DNA from: Thermococci archaeon
Lineage (GTDB): Archaea; Methanobacteriota_B; Thermococci; Thermococcales; Thermococcaceae
Length of the DNA: 5,409 bases
Direction of reading: 5' to 3'
Assembly (NCBI GenBank): GCA_003660485.1
Contig: QMUI01000078.1
Location: 1 to 5,409 of the forward strand
Below, piece by piece: positions 1 to 5,159 of this stretch. The stretch's first letter is position 1. Each line of letters starts with the position of its first letter. The notes beneath the pieces were generated by a model, which was not told the DNA's origin, made no database searches, and was given only the letters and a program-made list of their open reading frames with translations. Position numbers and translations under genes: made by a program.

Positions 1-2
1 CC

Positions 3-29
3 TACTCTAGAGTATGATACTCATGAGTA
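3..29. promoter_or_regulatory. Two tandem 12-bp palindromes at the ATPase start
   Basis: TACTCTAGAGTA (3-14) and TACTCATGAGTA (18-29) are each perfect palindromes. They share the pattern TACTC-WW-GAGTA and lie 15 bp apart centre to centre. The second contains the preferred ATG of the following ATPase gene at 23, and the end of the first touches an alternative ATG at 14. This arrangement suits a dimeric repressor or an autoregulator binding over the translation/transcription start. The TACT...AGTA half-sites recall the TrmB-type sugar regulator site of Thermococcales, but the spacing differs, so no regulator is assigned. The promoter itself would lie left of the window. Confidence 0.45.
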
Positions 30-1417
30 GGTTCGTTGATAGGGAGGAGGAACTTGAGTTCCTCAGGAGGAGATGGAGTTCCCAAAAGCCCGAGCTTATA
101 ATTATCTACGGCAGGAGGAGAATTGGGAAAACGTACCTCCTACAAAAGTTTTTATCTGAGGTTGGCGGAGTTTATCTGTTGGCGGAAGAAAGTGAAACGG
201 TTTTGGAAGACTTCTCCGAGAGGCTCGCGGAGTACTTTGACGATTCACTCCTCAGGGAAAATCCTCTGAGAAGCTGGGGAGCATTCTTCACGTATCTCGC
301 TGGAAAAAGCTCTAAGCGGCTTGTTGTGGTGATAGATGAGATTCAATACATAGCGAAATCGCAGAAGGATTTTCTCAGCGTTCTCCAGAAGTACTGGGAT
401 CTACATCTCTCGAAGACAAAGATTATGCTAATCCTCTGCGGTTCCCTAATTTCATTCATGGAGGGAATCCTTTCGGCAAAATCCCCCATATACGGGAGGA
501 GAACGGGAATCTGGAAGGTTGATGAGATGGATTTCTTCGATGCCTGGAAATTTCACAGGGTTGATGTTGAAACCGCGGTGCATATATACTCAGTCTTTGG
601 CGGGGTTCCACAATATTTAGCTGACTACAACCCAAAACTCAGCTTTTGGGACAATCTTAGGGAGTTATTGCTCTCGAAGGGAGCTAAGTACTACGATGAG
701 CCAAAGTACCTTCTCAAGCAGGAACTGAGGGATGTTTCTAGGTACTTCTCAATCCTCAGGGCAATAGCCATGGGCTATACAAGGTTTGGTCAGATTGCGG
801 ATAAAGCTAAGATAGACGCTAAATCCCTCGCAAAATACCTAAACGTGCTGAACGAAATGGGCTACATAACTGAAGAAAAGCCTGTTATTGGGAAGGGGAG
901 AACCCTCTACAAAATCAACGATAATCTCTTTGCCTTCTGGTTCCGCTTTGTTTATCCGTTAAAAAGTGAAATTGAGATGGGATTAGATGTCGTTGAAGAA
1001 ATAAAAGCCGAATTCAACGACTATTTAGGTCAGGCGTTTGAGAAAATAGCCAAACAATTCTTGGTTAGACTTAACTTAATGGGAGAGCTCCCCTTTAAGT
1101 TTACGAGGATTGGAAGGTGGTGGCATAAGGGAGAAGAAATCGATATAGTGGCGATAAACGAGCGTGAAAGAAAAGCTCTGCTGGTTGAAGTTAAGTGGAA
1201 GGACTTGAATAAAAAGGAAGCGAGGGGAATATTAAGAGACCTAAGGAGAAAGAGCGAACTTATTGAAGGGGAGGAATGGGAGAGGTTTTACGGTCTAGTT
1301 GCCAAGGAGATAAAGGGAAAGGAGAAGCTACGGGAGGATGGATGGTTGGTATGGGACTTGAAGGACTTCAAGGAATTAAAAGGGATGAGCTCATATCCCA
1401 AAGATTCCCCACACTAG
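23..1417 (+). CDS. Archaeal AAA ATPase with DUF234-like C-terminus
   Basis: This is a predicted cytoplasmic P-loop ATPase of the archaeal ATPase_2 (PF01637)/DUF234 (PF03008) type, 464 aa, a usual length for the family. It opens with the family signature SRFVDREEELEFL. Walker A is GRRRIGKT at residues 30-37 and Walker B is LVVVIDE at about 100-106, followed by IQYI. A sensor-like LILCGSL strand comes next, then a winged-helix-like middle (about 235-300). The C-terminal part holds EEIDIVAI and LLVEVKW, with D374, E389 and K391 spaced as in PD-(D/E)XK nuclease folds. I chose the ATG at 23 because the family begins MSRFV-like; the ATG at 14 would add three residues, and neither has a clear ribosome site. 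The gene runs tail-to-tail into the minus-strand gene ending at 1430, 12 bp away. The cellular role of the family is not established. Family assignment is secure; nuclease activity is inference. Confidence 0.93.
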   Translation: MSRFVDREEELEFLRRRWSSQKPELIIIYGRRRIGKTYLLQKFLSEVGGVYLLAEESETVLEDFSERLAEYFDDSLLRENPLRSWGAFFTYLAGKSSKRLVVVIDEIQYIAKSQKDFLSVLQKYWDLHLSKTKIMLILCGSLISFMEGILSAKSPIYGRRTGIWKVDEMDFFDAWKFHRVDVETAVHIYSVFGGVPQYLADYNPKLSFWDNLRELLLSKGAKYYDEPKYLLKQELRDVSRYFSILRAIAMGYTRFGQIADKAKIDAKSLAKYLNVLNEMGYITEEKPVIGKGRTLYKINDNLFAFWFRFVYPLKSEIEMGLDVVEEIKAEFNDYLGQAFEKIAKQFLVRLNLMGELPFKFTRIGRWWHKGEEIDIVAINERERKALLVEVKWKDLNKKEARGILRDLRRKSELIEGEEWERFYGLVAKEIKGKEKLREDGWLVWDLKDFKELKGMSSYPKDSPH

Positions 1418-1429
1418 TCATTCCTGCAA

Positions 1430-1615
1430 CTAAAGTGGTTCTCCTTCTGTGGTCGGGGTTTGGTTTAAATCAAAGTTCTTCGCTCCACTTTTTTCCCTCA
1501 ACTCCTTGGTAATCTTGAACATTGCATTTATCGACTCTCTAATAACCTCGTTGTTATAGCTCCTCAAATCATAAACCTTGATGAATATGTCATCGGAAAG
1601 CTCAAGCCTCTTCAT
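1430..1615 (-). CDS. Small hypothetical protein, 61 aa
   Basis: I do not recognise this protein. The ATG at 1615 is preceded by AAAGGTGAGAGGA, a good archaeal ribosome site, so I prefer it to the upstream TTG at 1651. The product starts MKRLELSDDIFIKVYDL. It has a predicted amphipathic helix over about residues 22-43 (EVIRESINAMFKITKELREK) and a polar, probably loose tail. There is no signal peptide, membrane segment or cysteine motif. It lies 55 nt downstream of the gene ending at 1671 on the same strand, so the two may be cotranscribed. The reading frame is open upstream of the ATG (VLRPSFPQLKVRG), so an alternative is that this is the frame-shifted continuation of the upstream gene. Its real existence is likely but not certain. 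Confidence 0.55.
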   Translation of the reverse strand: MKRLELSDDIFIKVYDLRSYNNEVIRESINAMFKITKELREKSGAKNFDLNQTPTTEGEPL

Positions 1616-1670
1616 TCCTCTCACCTTTAATTGTGGAAACGATGGTCTCAAAACATCGTCAAATCCCTGA

Positions 1671-1970
1671 TTACTTCACGAGCTCTTTGAAGTTTTCACT
1701 TGCATAGAGGATTCCACCTGCAGGGTTGATTATTTTACCAAGCAACCATAGGACAGAATTCCCAGAAAACAGAACTAAATCCCTCATGTCATAATCCGGA
1801 ACGAGCTTGATAGTTATTGGGCTTAGGGAGTCCAGTATTACCTCCTTATCCTTCGCCACCTGAATATTAACCCCTTTCTCTCTAGAACTATCAGCTTTCC
1901 GCTTGGTGTTTTTGTCAGATAATTTTCCTTTCTTAGAGTTTTGATCACCCGAAAAGCTTGCCTCACTCAT
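1671..1970 (-). CDS. Hypothetical protein with RDLVLFSG-type C-terminal block
   Basis: The product is 99 aa if it starts at the ATG at 1970, which has GGAG five bases upstream (GGAGATATCATG). An ATG at 2042 would add 24 residues but lacks a ribosome site, although it sits close to a TATA-like element. Residues 1-40 are hydrophilic, rich in Ser, Lys and Asp, and probably disordered. The last about 40 residues form a hydrophobic block beginning MRDLVLFSGNSVLWLLGKI. This block is clearly related to the C-terminal block of the broken gene at 3678-4123 (IRDFVVFSGTSALWVLGKV). The relative continues about 24 residues further, so this copy may be C-terminally truncated by a frameshift near 1671, and it lacks the helix-turn-helix-like N-terminus seen in the relative. 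Function is unknown; a regulatory or toxin-antitoxin accessory role would be a guess. Confidence 0.6.
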   Translation of the reverse strand: MSEASFSGDQNSKKGKLSDKNTKRKADSSREKGVNIQVAKDKEVILDSLSPITIKLVPDYDMRDLVLFSGNSVLWLLGKIINPAGGILYASENFKELVK

Positions 1971-2085
1971 GATATCTCCATCTTTCGCGTTGAAACTTAT
2001 TATTTCCCATCCTCGTGAGTTTCGATGCAAATTTAACGGCATCAAGAATGTCTCTCGGTAAGTTCTGGGTACTCTTAAATAGGGC
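1963..2085 (-). pseudogene. Possible remnant reading frame before the 1970 gene
   Basis: There is an open minus-strand frame of 40 codons with no start codon before an internal ATG. It reads LPRDILDAVKFASKLTRMG and continues as a charged, amphipathic helix. It ends in TGA at 1963-1965, overlapping the ATG at 1970 by 8 nt, an operon-like overlap. A second frame just upstream (about 2086-2130) reads ARIPAYLILELLDLSP and may be its shifted beginning. This could be a decayed small gene of the toxin-antitoxin or regulator size class, or a chance open frame. No family is recognised. Confidence 0.25.
2071..2082 (-). promoter_or_regulatory. TATA-like element upstream of the 1430-1970 genes
   Basis: On the minus strand this reads CTATTTAAGAGT. 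An archaeal TATA box here would place a transcript start near 2050, just before the alternative ATG at 2042 and about 80 nt before the preferred ATG at 1970. It is also one arm of an inverted repeat, so its promoter role is not certain. Confidence 0.35.
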
Positions 2086-2148
2086 TTAGGTCAAGAAGCT
2101 CAAGAATTAAGTATGCAGGTATTCGTGCCCCTAAAGCTATTTAAGAGT
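2071..2148. repeat. 12-bp inverted repeat, 54-bp spacer
   Basis: ACTCTTAAATAG at 2071-2082 is exactly repeated in inverted orientation as CTATTTAAGAGT at 2137-2148. The right arm contains the stop codon and last codons (TLK-stop) of the ATPase gene; the left arm is the TATA-like element of the next gene. Partial similarity continues into the spacer (GGCTTAGG against CCTAAAG). The arms are too far apart for a simple terminator, but they could mark the edges of a small rearranged or inserted segment. Confidence 0.4.
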
Positions 2149-3399
2149 TGCATAGCCCCCCATAAGGCCCGACTTAGTGGTCGCTTCAATCAGCCATTTC
2201 CAGAGAGGAACGACCCTAACATCCCTTCCGCCCTCCCTAATACTGCCCTCCTCATCCCATGTTATCACTGTAAGCTTTTCAGCCCTAAGTCTTTTTCCAA
2301 CCTCCACGAGGTTCTTGACCTCCCGTCTGTAGTTGTTCTTCGTTATTTCCTTGGTGACCTGTATCAGCTCCTCCACATTCAAACCCTTCCTCAGAACAAA
2401 GTCAACCTCACCCCTCTCGTCCCGCCAGTAGTACAGCCTGTATCCTCTCCTCACGAGTTCAACTGCAACTGCATTCTCCATTTTTCTCCCCAAGTCAGGT
2501 GAGGGAACAAAACCGGCACTAAGGAAAGCCGGATCCACTACGTAAATTTTTCTCGGTGATTTCAGGCTTTCTCGCACCTTATAGGAAAAACGCTCCGCCT
2601 TGAGGATTATGAATGCTTCCTCAAGATAATCGACGTAGTTCTTTACGGTATGTACACTTCCCACGTCCAGAGCATTCTTCAGCCTCGTGTAGCTGAATTC
2701 TCTGGCAAAGTTGGAGACTAGATAGAGGGCAAGCTCATAAAGGCTGGAGGAATATTTCACGTTCTTTCTTTTAACGACGTCCTTCATTATTATGCTGTCA
2801 AAGAGCATCCTCCCGTAATCCCGGTAGTCATAGCCCTTAACGACCACCTCGGGAAAGCCTCCCCTCTCCAAGTATTCCGAAAGCTTTGAGAGCACCTTCC
2901 CTTCTTGGAAACTCGTCTCTACTTTTGGCTCTATGTTATTTGCCCTTAGAAACTCCCCGAAGGAGAACGGGAAGACCTTAACCTCTATGTACCTCCCCGT
3001 CAGGTGCGTGGCGAGTTCGCTACTTAGAAGCTTTGAGTTAGAGCCAGTGATGATGACGTTGTAGCCCAGCCTTCCTAGCCTGTTCACGAAGAGCTCCCAG
3101 CTACGGACGTTCTGGATCTCATCAAGGAATATCGTCCTGAAGTCCCCGTAAACCTCGTGAGCAAGCTTTAAAACCTCATTAAGGTCATCAGCTTTGGCCA
3201 GTACTTCATCATCGAAGTTCACATAACCGAAATTTTCCTTGAGAGTCCTTACCGCCAAGAAACTCTTCCCCGCCCTCCGGGGTCCGGTTATGACCTTTAT
3301 CAGGTCGGTATTTAGGTATTTCCTAAGTTTTTCCCCCGCTTCCCTCTTAACATAGGGTTGTCTTTTCAGCAACTCAACTTCATACTTTTGGGCTATCAT
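2137..3399 (-). CDS. AAA_14/DUF4143-family ATPase
   Basis: This is a predicted cytoplasmic P-loop ATPase, 420 aa, full length for the AAA_14 (PF13173) plus DUF4143 (PF13635) family common in archaea and anaerobes. Walker A is GPRRAGKS at residues 39-46 and Walker B is TIFLDEIQNV at 89-98. The family motif GSNSKLLSSELATHLTGRY follows, with FPFSFGEF just after. The C-terminal part has a winged-helix-like stretch (YTRLKNALDVGSVHTVKNYV) and then GEVDFVLRKG with LIQVTKE, a degenerate PD-(D/E)XK-like pattern. I choose the ATG at 3399 because GAGGGAG lies just upstream and the TATA at about 3448 predicts a transcript start near 3420-3424. The GTG at 3420 would then be leaderless, and an ATG at 3411 is a second alternative. 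The gene is a stand-alone unit with its own promoter. Its role is not established for the family; intact reading and motifs suggest it is active. Confidence 0.93.
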   Translation of the reverse strand: MIAQKYEVELLKRQPYVKREAGEKLRKYLNTDLIKVITGPRRAGKSFLAVRTLKENFGYVNFDDEVLAKADDLNEVLKLAHEVYGDFRTIFLDEIQNVRSWELFVNRLGRLGYNVIITGSNSKLLSSELATHLTGRYIEVKVFPFSFGEFLRANNIEPKVETSFQEGKVLSKLSEYLERGGFPEVVVKGYDYRDYGRMLFDSIIMKDVVKRKNVKYSSSLYELALYLVSNFAREFSYTRLKNALDVGSVHTVKNYVDYLEEAFIILKAERFSYKVRESLKSPRKIYVVDPAFLSAGFVPSPDLGRKMENAVAVELVRRGYRLYYWRDERGEVDFVLRKGLNVEELIQVTKEITKNNYRREVKNLVEVGKRLRAEKLTVITWDEEGSIREGGRDVRVVPLWKWLIEATTKSGLMGGYATLK

Positions 3400-3434
3400 G
3401 TGCTCCCTCATTCTGTGCACCTAGAAAAATAAAG

Positions 3435-3460
3435 TGCATAAAATTTTAAAAATTTGTGCA
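3435..3460. promoter_or_regulatory. 26-bp imperfect palindrome enclosing the TATA box
   Basis: The segment begins TGCATAAAATTT and ends AAATTTGTGCA. It matches its own reverse complement at 22 of 26 positions, with TGCA at both outer ends. It completely covers the TATA box, so a bound dimer would block TBP. GTGCAC also occurs at 3415-3420. An operator for autoregulation or a local repressor is plausible. AT-rich TATA regions can be partly palindromic by chance, but the TGCA ends are beyond that. Confidence 0.4.
3441..3455 (-). promoter_or_regulatory. TATA box of the AAA_14 ATPase gene
   Basis: The minus strand reads AAATTTTTAAAATTT, centred about 25 nt before a predicted start of transcription near 3422. 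That gives a leader of about 20 nt carrying the GAGGGAG ribosome site before the ATG at 3399. It is the best promoter in the window. Confidence 0.6.
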
Positions 3461-3505
3461 GTTAAGTGAACATTTACTGTTAATGAAGGTAGACAAATTC
3501 GTTAG

Positions 3506-3610
3506 CCAAAAACGAGAGAACTAAGGGAACCGTTCTCTCGTCCTGTATCGACTACCGTTGACGGAAACCCGAGCCCACCAAACACAATGACACCCGAAAA
3601 AAAAAACTAA
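3506..3610 (+). other. Short + strand tail-like frame with 9-bp hairpin
   Basis: A 34-codon open frame follows an in-frame TAG at 3503-3505 and ends in TAA at 3608-3610. It is Pro/Thr/Asn-rich and ends VSTTVDGNPSPPNTMTPEKKN-like. The DNA contains a perfect hairpin, CGAGAGAAC (3513-3521) with GTTCTCTCG (3532-3540), loop 10 nt, followed by CCGT-TG-ACGG. The combination of a startless Pro-rich tail and RNA-like hairpins resembles the segment at 4981-5106, and the tails share a VDG-x(3)-P pattern. It may be a second, older relic of a transposon right end, or simply a chance frame in decayed DNA. I assign no function. Confidence 0.25.
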
Positions 3611-3614
3611 AAAA
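3597..3614 (-). terminator. Oligo-T terminator on the minus strand
   Basis: On the minus strand there is T6 (3614-3609), two bases, then T10 (3606-3597). Runs of T are the usual intrinsic termination signal in Thermococcales. They lie about 65 nt after the stop of the broken gene at 3678 and before the promoter of the AAA_14 ATPase, so they would separate the two transcripts. Confidence 0.5.
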
Positions 3615-3677
3615 CTTACGGAACTAATGGTATAGACCGATACATAAAACAGGAACAGTTACGGAGCCCCCTTATGC

Positions 3678-4123
3678 CTATTGTATAGTTAAAACATCCT
3701 CATCGTAGGAGTAGAACTTGATTGGATATCCCTCTCGTTTAATTCCAATTCGTTTTAATTTCTCGAAATCTTCCCTTCTAATGTATGCAGTCCCAAAGCT
3801 CGGCTCCAGCACCTTTCCAAGAACCCATAGGGCCGACGTACCAGAGAACACCACAAAATCCCTAATCTTTTTTCAGTCTTATCCTGTATATGACCCCTCT
3901 AACAACCTGAAATATCTTCCTCTTCTCCTCTCCCCAAGTATAGAGGAGAACCTTTTCCCGTCTCCAAAATCATGGCACCGTTACTTTCCAGTGATCTGAG
4001 GGATTCTGTAGAGGTAGGGCCTGTTAATATTAAATTTGGCTAAAAGTTCTTTAACAGAATAGAAACCTCTTCTTTAACCGCCAACTCCCTCAATATCTTC
4101 TCCTTCAGTATTGGAGCCCTCAT
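3678..4123 (-). pseudogene. Frameshifted gene with HTH-like N-terminus and FVVFSG C-terminus
   Basis: I do not recognise the family, but a protein can be pieced together across at least three frames. It starts at the ATG at 4123 (GGGGGAT upstream) as MRAPILKEKILRELAVKEE. It shifts frame near 4070 into GFYSVKELLAKFNINRPYLYR, which looks like a helix-turn-helix. Near 3983 it shifts again to KVTVP, then a TGA, then FWRREKVLLYTW and KIFQVVRGVIYRIRLKK. An A-run with one base too many (about 3867-3873) shifts it once more into IRDFVVFSGTSALWVLGKV and a further 45 residues, ending at TAG 3678-3680. The C-terminal block is related to the protein at 1671-1970. The number of lesions argues for decay rather than programmed frameshifting. 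The original role may have been a DNA-binding regulator or antitoxin (inference). Confidence 0.6.
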
Positions 4124-4310
4124 ATTGTATCCCCCAGGATACATCAAAGATGAATCCGGCAAAACAATTTCCATCCCCTACAATCCTTCCTAACTTCCTC
4201 CCATGGGTGGCTGTTTTGTAAATGATAGCTATAACTTTTCTCGCGTTTTGTTTTTGGTAACCCGAATGGGAACTGTCTGAGGATGTCAGATTCCCCGTTC
4301 CTCCCGAAAG
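4077..4310 (-). pseudogene. Startless minus-strand frame, possible gene remnant
   Basis: This is an open frame of 78 codons between a TAA at 4311-4313 and a TAA at 4074-4076, with no ATG, GTG or TTG start. The middle reads like real protein (RKVIAIIYKTATHGRKLG, then GRIVGDGNCFAGFIFDVSWG), with beta-strand and Gly-turn character. It overlaps the start of the 4123 gene by about 47 nt in another frame, and its first part overlaps the plus-strand remnant at 4261-4320. No family is recognised. It may be the 3' part of a gene broken by rearrangement, or chance. Confidence 0.3.
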
Positions 4311-4531
4311 TTACCTAGGGAGTAGAAGGTTATCCTCATCTAATTACGAAAGCTATAGAATCGGCAGGAGAAATGTTAAAGGCATTGGAAGAACTACAAG
4401 AAGAGAGTTTTAAAACTTTTAAACACATTGCTGGTAATTTAAGCTCTCTCACTCCTTATCGGGAATATGTTTAGGTTTTCAACATCAATGGTAGAAAAGT
4501 GAAGAAAAAGATGTTCTGAAGGCACTTGAGT
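4261..4531 (+). pseudogene. Broken plus-strand gene fragment
   Basis: Three plus-strand pieces appear to belong to one lost protein. Positions 4261-4320 read PEWELSEDVRFPVPPESYLG. After a one-base shift, 4322-4471 read VEGYPHLITKAIESAGEML and continue as a Glu/Lys-rich helix to LTPYREYV. An in-frame TAG at 4472-4474 is followed in the same frame by VFNINGRKVKKKMF to a TGA at 4519. A further shift gives EKDVLKALEFSKFF up to the tail of the PIN toxin gene. The joins make smooth protein-like sequence, and the pieces follow purine-starting codon bias. There is no start codon at the left end. The family is not recognised. Confidence 0.4.
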
Positions 4532-4942
4532 TTAGCAAGTTTTTCTCAGTTCTTCTTTTAGGAATTCTATCGGTCTGAGGATTTTAATCTGGTGATCCCT
4601 GAGTTGCAAGATCTTATTTTCATTCCTCAAACTCAATAGATCCCCTAGGCCTTTGCTTCATATGCTATCTTAAGCCATTTGTTGTCGTCTTTGTCATGGC
4701 AGGTCTCAAACCTTTCCTTGGGCTCTACTACTTCCATTCCATTCAGGAAGTTTGCAAGAACTTGGGGCCAATTTTCACTAAGCCTATCTTTCTTTGCCAG
4801 TAGGGCAATTTCTGCTGTGAGTTCTTCAAGGGCCTCTGAACTTATGTAGTTCGTGAAGTGTTGTTTATCTAGGAGGCTTATGAGTAGGCTGTTCTTTCAG
4901 TGGTTTCTTTTGTTGTGTTTGTGTATTTTTGTTACTGTAATG

Positions 4943-4951
4943 TTTTTTAAG
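4943..4951 (+). promoter_or_regulatory. TATA-like box before the GC-rich RNA-like segment
   Basis: TTTTTTAAG on the + strand lies 25-30 nt before about 4972, exactly where base composition changes from T-rich to GC-rich (ATCGGGGTCG). This is the right distance for an archaeal TATA box driving a transcript that begins with the structured segment. T-rich DNA makes such boxes easy to find by chance. Confidence 0.35.
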
Positions 4952-4971
4952 TTCTGGGTGTATGTTTTTTA

Positions 4972-5103
4972 TCGGGGTCGTTTCCGTTCGGCCCGGAGGT
5001 TGATGACCTCCCGTCTGAGGTGACCGGTGGTCCCGATGTGGACGGGAGTGCGAAACCAACCGCACCGGTTGCAACAAACGCAACCGGTAGCGGAAACGGT
5101 AGC
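4972..5103 (+). ncRNA. Candidate solo omega RNA (TnpB guide RNA scaffold)
   Basis: The 100 bases 5001-5100 contain 61 G+C by my count, far above the surrounding DNA. They fold as a chain of simple hairpins: GGAGGT/ACCTCC (4995-5000 with 5006-5011), GACC/GGTC (5022-5025 with 5029-5032), TCCCG/CGGGA (5031-5035 with 5043-5047, an alternative to the previous one) and a perfect 9-bp stem at 5064-5072/5080-5088. In AT-richer hyperthermophile genomes such GC islands are usually structural RNA. In IS200/IS605 elements the guide RNA overlaps the tnpB 3' end and stops at the right end, with the guide taken from flanking host DNA. Position, strand and structure here all fit. Without the tnpB core this remains an inference. 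Confidence 0.45.
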
Positions 5104-5106
5104 TAA
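4981..5106 (+). pseudogene. Possible tnpB 3' tail
   Basis: The + strand frame reads FPFGPEVDDLPSEVTGGPDV and continues DGSAKPTAPVATNATGSGNGS to a TAA at 5104-5106. Codons follow the RNY pattern strongly (GTT GAT GAC, GTG ACC GGT GGT). The frame is closed upstream by a TAA at about 4949 and has no proper start, so it is a tail and not a gene. A Pro/Gly/Thr-rich, disordered C-terminus overlapping a structured RNA is what the end of an IS605-type tnpB looks like. The nuclease core and zinc-ribbon region are absent. The identity as TnpB is inferred from context, not from conserved residues. Confidence 0.4.
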
Positions 5107-5159
5107 ACCTTGTGGCCTTATCATTGCAACCAAGGCAACATTGGTGTCCATAACGAGCT

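Larger units (their letters stand above)
4894..5103 (+). mobile_element. Internally deleted IS200/IS605-like element in the toxin gene
   Basis: The boundaries come from the interrupted PIN gene: removing 4894-5100 (or 5103) joins PQGLA to NSLLISLL in frame, as the family requires. The piece is about 210 bp. It has no terminal inverted repeats and no clear target duplication, with a T-rich left half and a GC-rich, hairpinned right half. A subterminal hairpin, ACCGGTTGC (5064-5072) with GCAACCGGT (5080-5088), lies 15 nt inside the right end. A 41-codon open tail on the + strand runs to the right junction. These features fit a nonautonomous IS200/IS605-type element that kept its ends. No transposase domain survives here, so the family assignment is inference; an unrelated MITE is the alternative. 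Confidence 0.5.

Noticed and set aside
1276..1512. Plus-strand open frame of 78 codons
   Set aside because: It lies mostly inside the first ATPase in another frame and then crosses the convergent minus-strand gene, with no protein-like character.
1980..2010. CRISPR-repeat-like CTTTCGCGTTGAAAC stretch
   Set aside because: It occurs once only, with no second copy or regular spacing; it lies in the upstream part of a small gene.
2113..2502. Plus-strand open frame of 129 codons
   Set aside because: It is antisense to the AAA_14/DUF4143 ATPase, whose domains read clearly on the minus strand.
3718..3999. Plus-strand open frame of 93 codons
   Set aside because: It is antisense to the decayed gene with the FVVFSG block, which has homology within the window.
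4050..4480. In-frame TAG codons (near 4042 on the minus strand and 4472 on the plus strand) as pyrrolysine or readthrough sites
   Set aside because: Both lie in genes with additional frameshifts, and Thermococcales are not known for pyrrolysine use; decay explains them.
5064..5088. Perfect GC hairpin as a transcription terminator
   Set aside because: No T-run follows on either strand at its foot, and archaeal termination relies on T-runs; it fits an element-end or RNA scaffold hairpin better.
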